From assembly GCA_004020545.1 (NCBI GenBank), contig SAQE01000022.1, positions 24,501 through 88,500 of the forward strand: 64,000 nucleotides of DNA, given 5' to 3'. The notes under the pieces were generated by a model. It made no database searches. It was not told where the DNA came from and worked only from the letters and a program-made list of their open reading frames with translations. This stretch comes from Mesorhizobium sp. (GTDB lineage Bacteria; Pseudomonadota; Alphaproteobacteria; Rhizobiales; Rhizobiaceae). Positions 10,249 to 18,488 of the stretch are shown piece after piece (the first letter of the stretch is position 1; each line of letters starts with the position of its first letter). Made by a program: the position numbers and the translations under genes.

Positions 10249-10880
10249 TGGACCAGGTGGCGCCGGTGCCGTTCTCGATCGGAGATTTTCGCGCCCGTGT
10301 CACGGCGCAGGCCGAGGTGCAAGCCGGCGACGAGTTCGGTGATCATCGCTTCAATCCCGGCCACCCCAGGCTGAAGCACATAAAGCCGCTGCGCGACGCC
10401 GCGGTGCTCATTCCGGTCATCGATCACACCGATGGCGCGACCGTGCTGCTCACCAAGCGCGCCGAGAAGCTGCGCAGCCATTCCGGGCAGGTGGCCTTCC
10501 CCGGCGGCACGATCGATCCGACGGATCCCGACCCCGAGGCCGCCGCGCTGCGCGAGACCTTCGAGGAGATCGGCCTTGACCGCGGCCACATCGAAATCAT
10601 CGGCCGGATGCCCGACTATGTTTCCGGAAGCGGCTATCGCATCGTGCCGGTGCTTTCCGTGGTGCGGCCCGGCTTTTCGCTGACGCTCAATGCCGACGAG
10701 GTCGACGCCGCCTTCGAAGTGCCGCTGCGCTTCCTGATGGACCCCGCCAACCATGCGCGCGACAGCCGCATGTGGAACGACCTCGAATGGTTCTTCTACG
10801 AGATGCCCTATGGCGGCCAGCGCATCTGGGGGGTCACCGCGGGTATCATCCGCACGCTCTATGAAAGGCTCTATGGGTGA
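10248..10880 (+). CDS. CoA pyrophosphatase (Nudix)
   Basis: Nudix hydrolase of the CoA diphosphatase subfamily, cleaving CoA to 4'-phosphopantetheine and 3',5'-ADP. The 210-aa protein carries the subfamily signature LLTKRAEKLRSHSGQVAFPGG followed directly by the Nudix box with RETFEEIGL as its metal-binding helix. The ATG at 10248 overlaps the DUF1285 stop by one base (TGATG); a GTG three bases upstream is an alternative. Its own stop overlaps the next gene's GTG. Co-expression with the CCA-adding enzyme is clear from the layout; a functional link is not. Confidence 0.9.
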   Translation: MDQVAPVPFSIGDFRARVTAQAEVQAGDEFGDHRFNPGHPRLKHIKPLRDAAVLIPVIDHTDGATVLLTKRAEKLRSHSGQVAFPGGTIDPTDPDPEAAALRETFEEIGLDRGHIEIIGRMPDYVSGSGYRIVPVLSVVRPGFSLTLNADEVDAAFEVPLRFLMDPANHARDSRMWNDLEWFFYEMPYGGQRIWGVTAGIIRTLYERLYG

Positions 10881-12145
10881 GTGCCGAGGTGTCTCTTTCG
10901 GGCAGGGCCGACTGGCTCGGCGAAAAGCATCTGCAGCGCCTGCTCGCCGCGCTGAAGGAGGGCGGCGAGGAGGCGCGCGTGGCCGGCGGCGCGGTACGCA
11001 ATGCGCTGATCGGCCAGCCGGTCGCCGACGTCGACATCGCCGCCACGACCGTGCCCGAGGAGACGATCCGCCGCGCCGAGGCCGCCGGCTTCAAGACGGT
11101 GCCGACCGGCATCGAGCACGGCACGATCACGGCGATCGGCGGCGGCAAGGCCTATGAGGTCACGACGCTCAGGGCCGATATCGAGACCGACGGCCGGCGG
11201 GCGAAAGTGATCTACGGGCGCGACTGGAAGCTTGACGCCGAGCGGCGCGACTTCACCATCAACGCGCTCTATGCCGAAGCCGACGGGACGGTCATCGACC
11301 TCGTCGGCGGCGTCGCCGACATCGAGGCGCGGCGTTTGCGCTTCATCGGCGAGCCGGAAGCGCGCATCCGCGAGGATTATCTGCGCATCCTGCGCTTCTT
11401 CCGCTTTTTTGCCTGGTATGGCAACGGCCGGCCGGATGCCGAGGGGTTGAAGGCCTGCGCTAGGCTGAAGGACGGGCTCAGCCGGCTTTCGGCCGAACGC
11501 GTCTGGTCCGAGTTGAAGAAGCTGCTTTCGGCGCCCGATCCCTCGCGCGCCCTGCTGTGGATGCGCCAGGCCGGGGTCCTCACCGCCGTGCTGCCGGAGA
11601 GCGAGAAATGGGGCATCGACGCCACCCACGGGCTGGTCAGGACCGAAAAGGATCTCGGCTGGAATGCCGATCCGCTGCTCAGGCTGGAGGCAATGGTGCC
11701 GCCGGATGCCGCGCGCATGAAGGTGCTTGCCGAAAGGCTGAGATTTTCGACCAGCGAGAGCGAACGGCTCAAGCAATGGGCGCTGACGGCTTCGCCGGAA
11801 TCCAAGACGACCGAGACGGAACTTGCGAGGAAGCTCTATTTCGGAAACCGCGACGGTTTCCTCGATCGGCTTCGGCTCGCTCTCGCCGCCGCGCGGGCAC
11901 GTGCGGTCGAGGACAATCAGGCCATGCTGGAAGCCGGTGGTTACTCCCGCTTGCTCGGCTTCGCCTTGAAATGGGAAAAGCCGACTTTTCCGATCAAGGG
12001 CGCCGACCTGACCGAACTCGGCGCTTCACCCGGCCCGAAGCTTGGCGCGACGCTGAAAAACCTCGAGAAGGAATGGGTGGATTCCGGATTCGCCATGGAT
12101 CGCGGCGCGCTGCTCAAGCGCGCCGCGAAGGCACTCGAGGCCTAG
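10877..12145 (+). CDS. cca: CCA tRNA nucleotidyltransferase
   Basis: Adds or repairs the 3' CCA end of tRNAs (class II nucleotidyltransferase, poly-A-polymerase superfamily). The 422-aa protein has the head-domain motif RVAGGAVRNALIG, then the metal-binding DVDIA, the EVTTLRADIETDGR stretch that selects nucleotides, and the RRDFTINAL motif, followed by EDYLRILRFFRFFAWYG of the neck. No HD phosphohydrolase domain is apparent at the C-terminus. The GTG start overlaps the Nudix stop (GTGA), which supports coupling. Confidence 0.93.
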   Translation: MSAEVSLSGRADWLGEKHLQRLLAALKEGGEEARVAGGAVRNALIGQPVADVDIAATTVPEETIRRAEAAGFKTVPTGIEHGTITAIGGGKAYEVTTLRADIETDGRRAKVIYGRDWKLDAERRDFTINALYAEADGTVIDLVGGVADIEARRLRFIGEPEARIREDYLRILRFFRFFAWYGNGRPDAEGLKACARLKDGLSRLSAERVWSELKKLLSAPDPSRALLWMRQAGVLTAVLPESEKWGIDATHGLVRTEKDLGWNADPLLRLEAMVPPDAARMKVLAERLRFSTSESERLKQWALTASPESKTTETELARKLYFGNRDGFLDRLRLALAAARARAVEDNQAMLEAGGYSRLLGFALKWEKPTFPIKGADLTELGASPGPKLGATLKNLEKEWVDSGFAMDRGALLKRAAKALEA

Positions 12146-12172
12146 CGCGGCAAGCCGTAGGATCGCTGCGGC

Positions 12173-13156
12173 TCAACGTATCGACACGGGGGCCAACGCG
12201 CGCGAAAGGCTTGCCTCGCCCTTGCCGTAGATGGACGGGTCGTAGTTGATCAGCGTGTCGGTGCGAGCCGTGTTGAGCAGGTCGTTGGTGATCTGAACCG
12301 GCGTCGCCTTCGTGAATTTGCTGCCGATGATCGCGGCGTATCCGGAGATGATCGGCGCGGCGAAGGACGTGCCGTAAAGGCCGGTCTTGTCGCCTTCGAC
12401 GCCGACCACCAGGAAGTGGCTCTGCACCGTCGGATCGGAGCCGGCATAGTTGGAATACCAGGCAAGCTGAGCCTTGCTGGATGTCGTGCCGTTTGTCGAC
12501 AGCGCGCCGACGAAGATCGCCGTCGGTTTGCCGATCAGGGCGAGGTCGAGATAGTCCTGCTGGCCGCCGGCCACACCGCCGACGGCGATGGAGTCGTTAC
12601 CGGCCGCCTTCGAGACGATGGCCGATCCCTTGGTGGCGTAGGAAATGATCGAGGACTCCTCCGGAGCCCACCAGATCTGGTTCACGCTGTAGCCCGCGGT
12701 GGTGTACATGCCGTAGCTGAGGTTGAGCACGTTCAGACCGCGTGCCAGCGGAACGGCCGAGCTCGTCGAGAAATCCTTGGAGCGGATGGCCGCTGCGGGA
12801 GCGATCATGCTTGCCTCTTCGCGCGTCCATTCGCCGTGCCGCTGGTATTGCGTGCCGATGCCGAAATTGCCGGAAAAGCGCGATGAGCTGCTGAAGTCGT
12901 CGACGATGGTGATGGTGACGCCCTTGCCTTTGTAGCCGGCTGCCCACGCGGCGCCGACGTCGGGGCTCATCCAGCTCTGTACTGCCTGAGTCGTTGCCTT
13001 TACGGCGGGGATCTTTGCGCTCACGCATATAGACGCGCCGCCGTGGCACAGCGCGGCCGTCTGGTCCGCGTCGGGGGCTTCCTGCGCCGACGCCAGGGAT
13101 GCCGGCAGCAGGAGTAGCGCCGCGGCAATACCGAACTTCCAGAAATTGACAGACAT
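12173..13156 (-). CDS. Secreted S8 subtilisin-like serine protease
   Basis: A 327-aa serine endopeptidase of the S8 family with a Sec signal peptide (cleavage near ASA-Q, residues 22-25). The catalytic triad can be placed: Asp86 or Asp87 in ITIVDDFS, His107 in QRHGEWTREE, and Ser264 in YGTSFAAPIISGYAA; the oxyanion Asn187 is in AAGND. The His motif reads HGEW instead of the usual HGTH. There is no obvious long propeptide and no autotransporter barrel, so it is small for a secreted subtilase. A putative outer-membrane protein gene lies 88 bp upstream on the same strand and may be co-transcribed. Substrate unknown. Confidence 0.85.
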   Translation of the reverse strand: MSVNFWKFGIAAALLLLPASLASAQEAPDADQTAALCHGGASICVSAKIPAVKATTQAVQSWMSPDVGAAWAAGYKGKGVTITIVDDFSSSSRFSGNFGIGTQYQRHGEWTREEASMIAPAAAIRSKDFSTSSAVPLARGLNVLNLSYGMYTTAGYSVNQIWWAPEESSIISYATKGSAIVSKAAGNDSIAVGGVAGGQQDYLDLALIGKPTAIFVGALSTNGTTSSKAQLAWYSNYAGSDPTVQSHFLVVGVEGDKTGLYGTSFAAPIISGYAAIIGSKFTKATPVQITNDLLNTARTDTLINYDPSIYGKGEASLSRALAPVSIR

Positions 13157-13244
13157 GGGTCTTACTCCCGGTCAAACAGCAACGAGGACGGACGATTGCG
13201 AAGTTCGGGAGCAGGAAGATTTCTCATGCACGGCATCCCGGCGA

Positions 13245-13823
13245 TCAGAAAGTAACACGGTAGTTGAGCCACAGGCGCAGCCTTTCGGGTGTAGCGTTAA
13301 CCAGATATTTCAGCGTTTCCTCAGGCGCCGTCTCGCCGGCCGCGAGCCGGCAGTTGACGCTGTAGGTGCCCAGATCCCCGTAGTCGGCCACGCAAGGCTT
13401 TTCGGTCAGGTTGCCGCCGAAGGTCGAGGTAACAGAAAGGGATAGGGTGCTGTTCAGGCTCGGATGAGTCTGGGTGAGAAAACCGAGCTTGAAGCTCGGC
13501 GCTATGCGGTATTTCTCGGCCTGTTCCCCGGTCCCAAATCCCCACAGGATGCCGCTGTTTTCGGTGAGCTGCGTGAGAAAATCGACATGCATGTCGACCC
13601 AATTGCTGTGGTACCACCGATTGAACGAGACCCAGCTTCCGTCCTGCAACTCGTAGCCACCATTGCCGAGGCCCCTCGCGCGGTCGCTGAGCCAGGACCC
13701 CTGGTGGATATCGACGAGCGACGTGGTCATTTCCTGCGCCATCGCCGGCGAGACACCGAGGAATGCGCACAGCAGGAGTGCCGCTGCACCGAAACCACCT
13801 CGATTGTCGGACTTTTCGCGCAT
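13245..13823 (-). CDS. Putative outer-membrane/secreted protein
   Basis: A 192-aa protein of unknown family. It has a signal peptide (hydrophobic stretch GAAALLLCAFLGVSPAMA, cleavage near AMA-Q at residues 28-30). The remainder has alternating polar and hydrophobic residues with many aromatics and ends in RLWLNYRVTF, a terminal Phe of the kind seen in outer-membrane barrels. Two Cys flank a short loop (PCVADYGDLGTYSVNC). I infer a small beta-barrel or an outer-membrane-associated protein. It sits just before the subtilisin gene on the same strand. Start ATG at 13823. Confidence 0.55.
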   Translation of the reverse strand: MREKSDNRGGFGAAALLLCAFLGVSPAMAQEMTTSLVDIHQGSWLSDRARGLGNGGYELQDGSWVSFNRWYHSNWVDMHVDFLTQLTENSGILWGFGTGEQAEKYRIAPSFKLGFLTQTHPSLNSTLSLSVTSTFGGNLTEKPCVADYGDLGTYSVNCRLAAGETAPEETLKYLVNATPERLRLWLNYRVTF

Positions 13824-14085
13824 GCGCGCAGCACCTCGTCCCGTCGGATCCGGACGCGCCTTGTGGCAAACGGCTCCTCGGGCAGCCGCCGTGGCCGGAT
13901 CATGTGCTTATCCCAGCCGGTACGAATATAAGTTTTTGCTTGAATTTGTCGGAGCAGAAGAGTTGCCGGCGACAGGAACGGATTGCCGCGAATGAAGCGG
14001 GGTGCCCGATCCTGCATCCCGCTCCCTGTCGCAGCATGGTGGGCCTAGTATCGCGCGAGATCGCGATTGGAGTCCGGTCGACGCC

Positions 14086-14271
14086 TCAGGCCGCGTCGCG
14101 AACCTTCTGGATGCGCGAGCGGATCGCCTCGATCATGGTCTCGCGGATGATCGTTTCGCCATGCGTCAAACGCATGTGTTCGACGGCACGGCGCATGACC
14201 TCCGCTTCCTCCTCGGCGCGCGTGTGCCAGTCACAGCCGGGAACCAGCGATCCGCATTGGAATTCCTTCAT
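14086..14271 (-). CDS. DUF1059 small protein
   Basis: A 61-aa cytosolic protein of the DUF1059 family, function unknown. The family pattern is visible: KEFQCGSLVPGCDWHTRAE with two Cys, then a helix with HMRLTHG, which resembles a minimal zinc-finger-like Cys/His arrangement. The start at 14271 has a strong ribosome site (AGGAAAGGA) at proper distance; the longer frame upstream runs through a repeat and is not used. It is isolated between two intergenic stretches. Confidence 0.8.
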   Translation of the reverse strand: MKEFQCGSLVPGCDWHTRAEEEAEVMRRAVEHMRLTHGETIIRETMIEAIRSRIQKVRDAA

Positions 14272-14327
14272 GGGTTTTCCTTTCCTCGACCCGGAGCGGG
14301 CGGACCGCTCCGACTGCTTGTTCTTAT

Positions 14328-14371
14328 GCAATTCCGCATGGAAAACCGCTGCGCACTTTTCCTGGAATTGC
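14328..14371 (+). repeat. GCAATTCC...GGAATTGC repeat, copy 1
   Basis: A 44-bp element with terminal inverted arms GCAATTCC and GGAATTGC and the core GGAAAACCGCT.CGCACTTT. A second copy in the same orientation starts 201 bp downstream. Similar elements are common between genes in Mesorhizobium and relatives. Confidence 0.8.
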
Positions 14372-14528
14372 CCGGGTGGACAACAATAACACATGCCGCC
14401 GACTTCGGTTGCATCAATAGTGGCGAAGCGCTGTCGCGGGCGGCCGGCCAAGTGCTGAAACAGAAAGGCGGAGCAGTAATGCCCCGCCTCCCGTGTTGCC
14501 TGATCTCGCTCCAACTATCTGTCTTTAC

Positions 14529-14571
14529 GCAATTCCGGACGGAAAACCGCTACGCACTTTGCTGGAATTGC
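14529..14571 (+). repeat. GCAATTCC...GGAATTGC repeat, copy 2
   Basis: A 43-bp second copy, direct orientation, differing at a few positions from copy 1 (GGACGG for GCATGG; one base shorter before the right arm). It ends 17 bp before the stop of the DUF1344 gene, which is read towards it, so its hairpin could act on that transcript. Confidence 0.8.
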
Positions 14572-14588
14572 TCTCGCCGGGCGGGCCG

Positions 14589-14849
14589 TCACTTCATGAT
14601 CTTGACCGCCTCGGCAACTTTGTTCTTGCCGCTCATGTCCCAGGAAACGCGAACTTTCTCGCCCGGCTTGATGCCTGGATCCTTGAAGGCCTTGGACAGG
14701 GTAAAGGTCGATCCGTTGTCCAGAACAAGGCTCATGGCCGTTCCATCAAAGCTCTTGACGGTGCCCGTGGTGTGTTTGACCGCGGCGAACGCGGCGCCAC
14801 CGGAGGCGAGAAAGGCAGCGGCTGCTGCCGTCACAATAAGCTTGCGCAT
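14589..14849 (-). CDS. DUF1344 periplasmic protein
   Basis: An 86-aa protein with a signal peptide (MRKLIVTAAAAAFLASGGAAFA, cleavage near residue 22). The mature part (TTGTVKSFDGTAMSLVLDNG, then LSKAF, GIKPGEKVRVSWD) fits the DUF1344 family, a small OB- or SH3-like beta fold common in rhizobial periplasms. Function unknown. The ATG at 14849 begins the signal peptide and is preceded by AGGAGAGC at suitable distance. It appears to be a single-gene unit. Confidence 0.8.
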   Translation of the reverse strand: MRKLIVTAAAAAFLASGGAAFAAVKHTTGTVKSFDGTAMSLVLDNGSTFTLSKAFKDPGIKPGEKVRVSWDMSGKNKVAEAVKIMK

Positions 14850-15128
14850 GGCATGCTCTCCTGGAATGCGGGCACCGTGAGAGCGAGATGAAATCTCGCT
14901 CCAGGAAGGCACCCCTCTCGATCAGGGCCGTCCGGTCGCGTCGGGTCGCGGCCTGTGGGAGATGAATGATCCCCGCTTCGGCCGCCGGCGCTTCCCGACC
15001 CGTCAACGTTAAATAACTCAATTTTTTCAAAAGGATATTAGACGAAAAAGAAATGGCGCCTGCCACATTGGCCGCCAAGATTCGGCGAATGGGACATCAA
15101 TGCGGCCAACCTTGCGTTCACCGGATTT

Positions 15129-16043
15129 TTACGGCCACTTTACCTCGGGCGGCATGCTGGAAAGGATCGAGGCGACATTGCCGCCGGTCTTCAGGCCAAA
15201 GATGGTGCCGCGATCGTGAAGCAAATTGAATTCGACGTAACGGCCGCGCCGGATGAGCTGTTCGTCGCGGTCGCCGTCGGTCCAGTTCTGGTTGAAATTG
15301 CCCCGCACCAGATGGGAATAGACGACGAGGAAAGAACGGCCGACGTCCTGGACGAAACTGAAATCGGCGTCCCAGCCGCCCTTGTCCTCGCCCGAATGCA
15401 GCCAGTCGAAAAAGATGCCGCCGACGCCGCGCGGCTCGTTGCGGTGCGGCAGGAAGAAGTACTCGTCGCACCAGGCCTTGAATTTCGCGTAGTCGGCCAC
15501 GGCGGCGTTCTTCTCGCAGGCGAACTGCATGGCGCGGTGGAAGGCGAGCGTGTCGGGGTCGTCCTGCGTGCGGCGGCGGTCGAGCACCGGCGTCAGGTCG
15601 GCGCCGCCGCCGAACCACTGGCGCGTGGTCACGACCATGCGCGTGTTCATGTGCACGGCCGGCACGTTGGGATTCCAGGGATGGGCGATCAGCGAAATGC
15701 CGCTCGCCCAGAAGCGTGGATCCTCCTCGGCGCCCGGGATCTGCTTCCTGAATTCGGGCGAGAATTCACCATGGACGGTCGAGGTGTGGACGCCGACCTT
15801 CTCGAAGACCCGGCCGCGCATCATCGACATGGTGCCGCCGCCGCCTTTGCCCTCGTCGCGCTCCCAGGGCGTCTTCTCGAAACGGCCGGGCGACCATGAG
15901 GATAGAGGTCCCTGCAGCTCCTGCTCGATCTGCTCGAACGTGGTGCAGATGCGCTCGCGCAGCGCCTCGAACCAGAGACGGGCCTTCATCTTCTTCTGCT
16001 CGATGTCGGCCGGCAGCCCCACAGGAAGGTCAGGTCGTTCCAA
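15129..16043 (-). CDS. hemF: Oxygen-dependent coproporphyrinogen III oxidase
   Basis: Catalyses aerobic oxidative decarboxylation of coproporphyrinogen III to protoporphyrinogen IX in haem synthesis, in the cytosol. The 304-aa protein has the hemF motifs [39 protein letters not shown] (family signature) and [10 protein letters not shown]. Length matches the family. The start at 16043 gives the usual short rhizobial N-terminal extension. Transcribed alone on the minus strand. An aerobic enzyme fits a respiratory organism with the bc1 operon found further on. Confidence 0.95.
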   Translation of the reverse strand: MERPDLPVGLPADIEQKKMKARLWFEALRERICTTFEQIEQELQGPLSSWSPGRFEKTPWERDEGKGGGGTMSMMRGRVFEKVGVHTSTVHGEFSPEFRKQIPGAEEDPRFWASGISLIAHPWNPNVPAVHMNTRMVVTTRQWFGGGADLTPVLDRRRTQDDPDTLAFHRAMQFACEKNAAVADYAKFKAWCDEYFFLPHRNEPRGVGGIFFDWLHSGEDKGGWDADFSFVQDVGRSFLVVYSHLVRGNFNQNWTDGDRDEQLIRRGRYVEFNLLHDRGTIFGLKTGGNVASILSSMPPEVKWP

Positions 16044-16164
16044 TTCCGTCTCCAGTTACGGGCTTGCTTGCCCGACAAATGACTCGTCTTTTCAGGGCGC
16101 GATCCCTAATCTCTTAAAGGCAAGGGTCAAGTCCTGTCTGACCAAGGCGCAAAGGAGTTCCTTC

Positions 16165-16422
16165 GTGCGCACCCCGGCAAGACCGCCGCTGGATGGTTTG
16201 AAGAAGAGGCTGGAGCGATCGAGGGCCGAGCGCGAAAGAGAGCCGCGCGACGGATTCCTGCGCGAGACCTTCGTGTTGCCGCGCCCGGCCGCGCGCCTCA
16301 AGGCGAAGGAATGGTTCGAGCGCTTTCCCAAGCAGGCCTACTGGACCGAGATCGAAAGCTGGTTCGAACGGCCGGGCGACGTCATCGAATTCACCATGCG
16401 GCGGCTGCCGGCGGCCGACTAG
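16165..16422 (+). CDS. Small conserved-looking hypothetical protein
   Basis: An 85-aa, highly charged protein (many Arg, Glu and Lys) of unknown function. Segments such as LKAKEWFERFPKQAYWTEIESW are rich in aromatic residues and look helical. I chose the GTG at 16165 because AAAGGAG lies 7 bp upstream, an almost perfect ribosome site; longer versions of the frame run antisense to hemF. Its stop faces the soxR stop with a gap of 5 bp. No domain recognised. Confidence 0.65.
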   Translation: MRTPARPPLDGLKKRLERSRAEREREPRDGFLRETFVLPRPAARLKAKEWFERFPKQAYWTEIESWFERPGDVIEFTMRRLPAAD

Positions 16423-16427
16423 ACCGG

Positions 16428-16871
16428 TCAAGGCGCCAGCAAACGCCTCGCTCCCGTTCCTTCCCTGGCCAGCCTATCGTCCTTGTTCCGCAGCGGGCAC
16501 TTGTCGATCGACATGCAGCCGCAGCCGATGCAGTCGGTCAGGCCGTCGCGCAGCTTCTTCAACTGGCTGATCTTATGGTCGAGCCCGTCGCGCCAGGCCG
16601 TTGAAAGCAGATTCCAATCCTCGCGCGTCGGCGTGCGTCCCTCGGGCAGCGAGTGGAATGCCGCGGCAATCTCGGCGAGCGAGATGCCGACCTGCTGGGC
16701 GACGCGGATGATCGCCACCCGCCGCAGCACATCGCGGCCATAGCGGCGCTGGTTGCTCGCCGTGCGATGGCTGCGGATAAGACCACGCGCCTCGTAGAAA
16801 TGGAGCGCCGATACCGCAACGCCGCTGCGCATCGCCACCTGACCGACCGTCAATTCCTTCACCGCAACCAT
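16428..16871 (-). CDS. soxR: Redox-sensitive activator SoxR
   Basis: MerR-family regulator that senses redox-cycling compounds through a [2Fe-2S] cluster. The 147-aa protein has an N-terminal MerR helix-turn-helix ([21 protein letters not shown]) and the SoxR cluster motif with Cys114, Cys117, Cys119 and Cys125 ([12 protein letters not shown]). The start at 16871 matches the usual SoxR N-terminus; an upstream ATG adds eight residues. There is no soxS nearby; as in most non-enteric bacteria it probably acts directly on exporter or oxidoreductase genes, here not identified. Confidence 0.93.
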   Translation of the reverse strand: MVAVKELTVGQVAMRSGVAVSALHFYEARGLIRSHRTASNQRRYGRDVLRRVAIIRVAQQVGISLAEIAAAFHSLPEGRTPTREDWNLLSTAWRDGLDHKISQLKKLRDGLTDCIGCGCMSIDKCPLRNKDDRLAREGTGARRLLAP

Positions 16872-16980
16872 TTCGCAGTTTCCGCTTGACCTCAAGTTAG
16901 GTTGAGCTTGTAGCGAGGAAATCCTGACGAGGCAAATGCAGGAGAAGGCGATGTGCGCCTGGGTGAGAATCGCTGATTAC

Positions 16981-17110
16981 CTTCCCCCTTGTGGGGAGGG
17001 TCGTGGAGCGGCGCCGCGCAGCGACGCCGCGGAACGGGGTGGGGGTACTTTGTGGCCTTCGACCCCCACCCGGCAAGCCTCGCTTGCCACCCTCCCCACA
17101 AGGGGGAGGG
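16981..17110. repeat. RIME-like intergenic palindromic element, copy B
   Basis: Element of about 130 bp bounded by CTTCCCCCTTGTGGGGAGGG and CCCTCCCCACAAGGGGGAGGG, with an inner GACCCCCACCC...GGGGTGGGGGT inverted pair. It fills the gap between soxR and trmL and ends 8 bp after the trmL stop, so its hairpin could serve as transcript end for trmL. Confidence 0.8.
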
Positions 17111-17118
17111 TAGGGATC

Positions 17119-17577
17119 CTATCCGAGCTGGCGGAGCGCTTCGCCCGCGACCATCGCTATGGACAAGGCGACATTGATGCTGCGCATACCCGGCCGCATC
17201 GGGATGGTCAGTCGCGCATCCGCCGCCTGATGAACCTCTTCCGGCACGCCGGCGGTTTCGCGGCCGAACAGAAGGATGTCGCCATTGGCGAAAGCGAAGT
17301 CGGTGTACGCGGTCGTGGCCTTGGTGGTGAGCAGCACCAGGCGGCGCGCATTCGTCCGGCGCCATTCCTCGAAGGCGTGCCAATCGGCATGGCGGGAAAG
17401 CGCCGCCATTTCGAGGTAGTCCATGCCGGCCCGTTTCAACGCCCGGTCGGAGAGCGGGAAGCCGGCCGGCTCGATGACGTCGACGCTGAGATCAAGACAG
17501 GCGGCGAAGCGCAGGATTGTCCCGGTGTTGCCGGCGATATCAGGCTGGTAGAGCGCGATGCGGAGACGGCCGTTCAT
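17119..17577 (-). CDS. trmL: tRNA (cytidine(34)-2'-O)-methyltransferase
   Basis: SPOUT-class enzyme that 2'-O-methylates the wobble base of some leucine tRNAs, using SAM. The 152-aa protein has the family start RIALYQPDIAGNTGTILRFAA, the middle GRETAGVPEEVHQ and the knotted SAM-binding end IPMRPGMRSINVALSIAMV. Length and motifs are typical. In other rhizobia trmL lies close to petABC, as it does here some 5.7 kb away with two ABC genes between. Confidence 0.93.
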   Translation of the reverse strand: MNGRLRIALYQPDIAGNTGTILRFAACLDLSVDVIEPAGFPLSDRALKRAGMDYLEMAALSRHADWHAFEEWRRTNARRLVLLTTKATTAYTDFAFANGDILLFGRETAGVPEEVHQAADARLTIPMRPGMRSINVALSIAMVAGEALRQLG

Positions 17578-17717
17578 TTCCGCATCCTTCTAATAAGTGG
17601 CAGATCGGCCACAGGCATCTCCAGCTTTTGGCGATTTCTGGACTGGCGGGTGGCCATTTTCTGCGAAGTCGAGTATATGCCGCTCATCGTCAACCCGAAC
17701 CGAAGGAGGGGGACCAC

Positions 17718-17795
17718 ATGATGACCATGCATTTCCAGTTCCTCTCCGGGGCTCTTGTATGCCCAACGGCGGTTTCGGTACGACGATTCTTCTGA
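17718..17795 (+). CDS. Possible leader peptide (25 aa)
   Basis: A 25-codon ORF whose start follows GAAGGAGGGGG by 6 bp, the strongest ribosome site of the neighbourhood. The peptide is hydrophobic in the middle and ends in VRRFF. Nothing similar is known to me. Strong initiation on a short ORF ahead of exporter genes fits a regulatory leader peptide, but this is inference; it could equally be an unimportant ORF. Confidence 0.3.
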   Translation: MMTMHFQFLSGALVCPTAVSVRRFF

Positions 17796-17911
17796 CACTT
17801 TAAGACCTATCGCACCGATTCCCGCCGAACCCAGTTTTCGGCTTTCGAAGGAATCTTGCGATGTTTTTCAAACTGCCAAAGGGGCGCCACGCCTCACCTG
17901 AACGTGTCAAG

Positions 17912-17967
17912 ACCGACGCTTGTCGTCGTGTCGGGACTGACGCTTGCCGTCATGTCCTGACCGACGC
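17912..17967 (+). repeat. 24-bp tandem repeat (2.3 units)
   Basis: Two 24-bp units beginning ACCGACGCTTGTCG and ACTGACGCTTGCCG, and a third partial ACCGACGC. If translated from the ATG at 17861 they encode the octapeptide series TDACRRVG, TDACRHVL, TDATRP. Confidence 0.7.
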
Positions 17968-18046
17968 AACTCGACCCTCCGGCCGAATGACGGAGGTCGA
18001 ACTCGCATCACCCTTTTTAACGCATTTGCACATGGAGGACGGACCG

Positions 18047-18463
18047 ATGTTCGATCCATTCAGAATACCCGGCTCGAGAAGCCTGCACGAGCGCAAGATG
18101 GCGACTTGGGCGTTGCTGATCGGCGAGACCTATTCGTCGGCGGTACATGCGCAGGAGCGCCGGCGTCCGCATCGCGGCATGCTGCCGGATGTCGACTTCT
18201 CGCGCGCCGTGCCCGACCACAGCCGGCCTTCGCTGGTGCGCCGTGTCGCGAGGCTGTTCCGACCGGGCGAGAAAGCGCGGGCTGGCGGCAGCCTTTCGCC
18301 GGGAGGTTCGGAGCCGTCAGCATCCTCTGGCGAGGCTGTCGGCGAAAAGCCCGCGACACCCTATATTGCGCGAAGCAGGGCCGGCGATTCAGGTGATTCC
18401 GTATCGCCGGCCCGCGGCGCAGCGCGGCCGAGAAAGCTTGTCCATCAATCCCGCGCCGCGTGA
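18047..18463 (+). CDS. Hypothetical protein upstream of ABC exporters
   Basis: A 138-aa protein of unknown function, basic and rich in Arg, Ser and Pro, with low complexity in the second half. The ATG at 18047 is preceded by TGGAGGAC. An in-frame ATG at 17861, also with a ribosome site (AAGGA), would add 62 residues that include the tandem octapeptides; I could not decide between them. The gene ends 25 bp before the first ABC transporter gene and may be its translational leader. No domain recognised, and the coding status is less certain than for its neighbours. Confidence 0.4.
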   Translation: MFDPFRIPGSRSLHERKMATWALLIGETYSSAVHAQERRRPHRGMLPDVDFSRAVPDHSRPSLVRRVARLFRPGEKARAGGSLSPGGSEPSASSGEAVGEKPATPYIARSRAGDSGDSVSPARGAARPRKLVHQSRAA

Positions 18464-18488
18464 GCGCAGAGACAGTCGAGTGCCCGGA

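Larger units (their letters stand above)
14272..14588. other. Intergenic region carrying two direct repeats
   Basis: About 320 bp without a supported gene. It contains two copies of an aattcc...ggaatt repeat, listed separately, and little else; possible coding frames across it are built from the repeats. Confidence 0.5.
17578..18046. other. Leader region upstream of the ABC exporter genes
   Basis: About 470 bp between trmL and the next plus-strand gene. It holds a 25-codon ORF with a very strong ribosome site, a small GCCGAA...TTCGGC hairpin near 17828, and a 24-bp tandem repeat. An alternative, SD-supported ATG at 17861 opens the frame of the following hypothetical gene. Confidence 0.5.

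Noticed and set aside
14086-14514. Longer version of the DUF1059 gene (142 codons)
   Set aside because: The added N-terminus is encoded by a dispersed repeat; the internal ATG at 14271 has a strong ribosome site and fits the family length.
17912-17967. Repeat array considered as a CRISPR remnant
   Set aside because: Units are directly joined without spacers, are only 2.3 in number and show no cas genes nearby; it is a tandem duplication.
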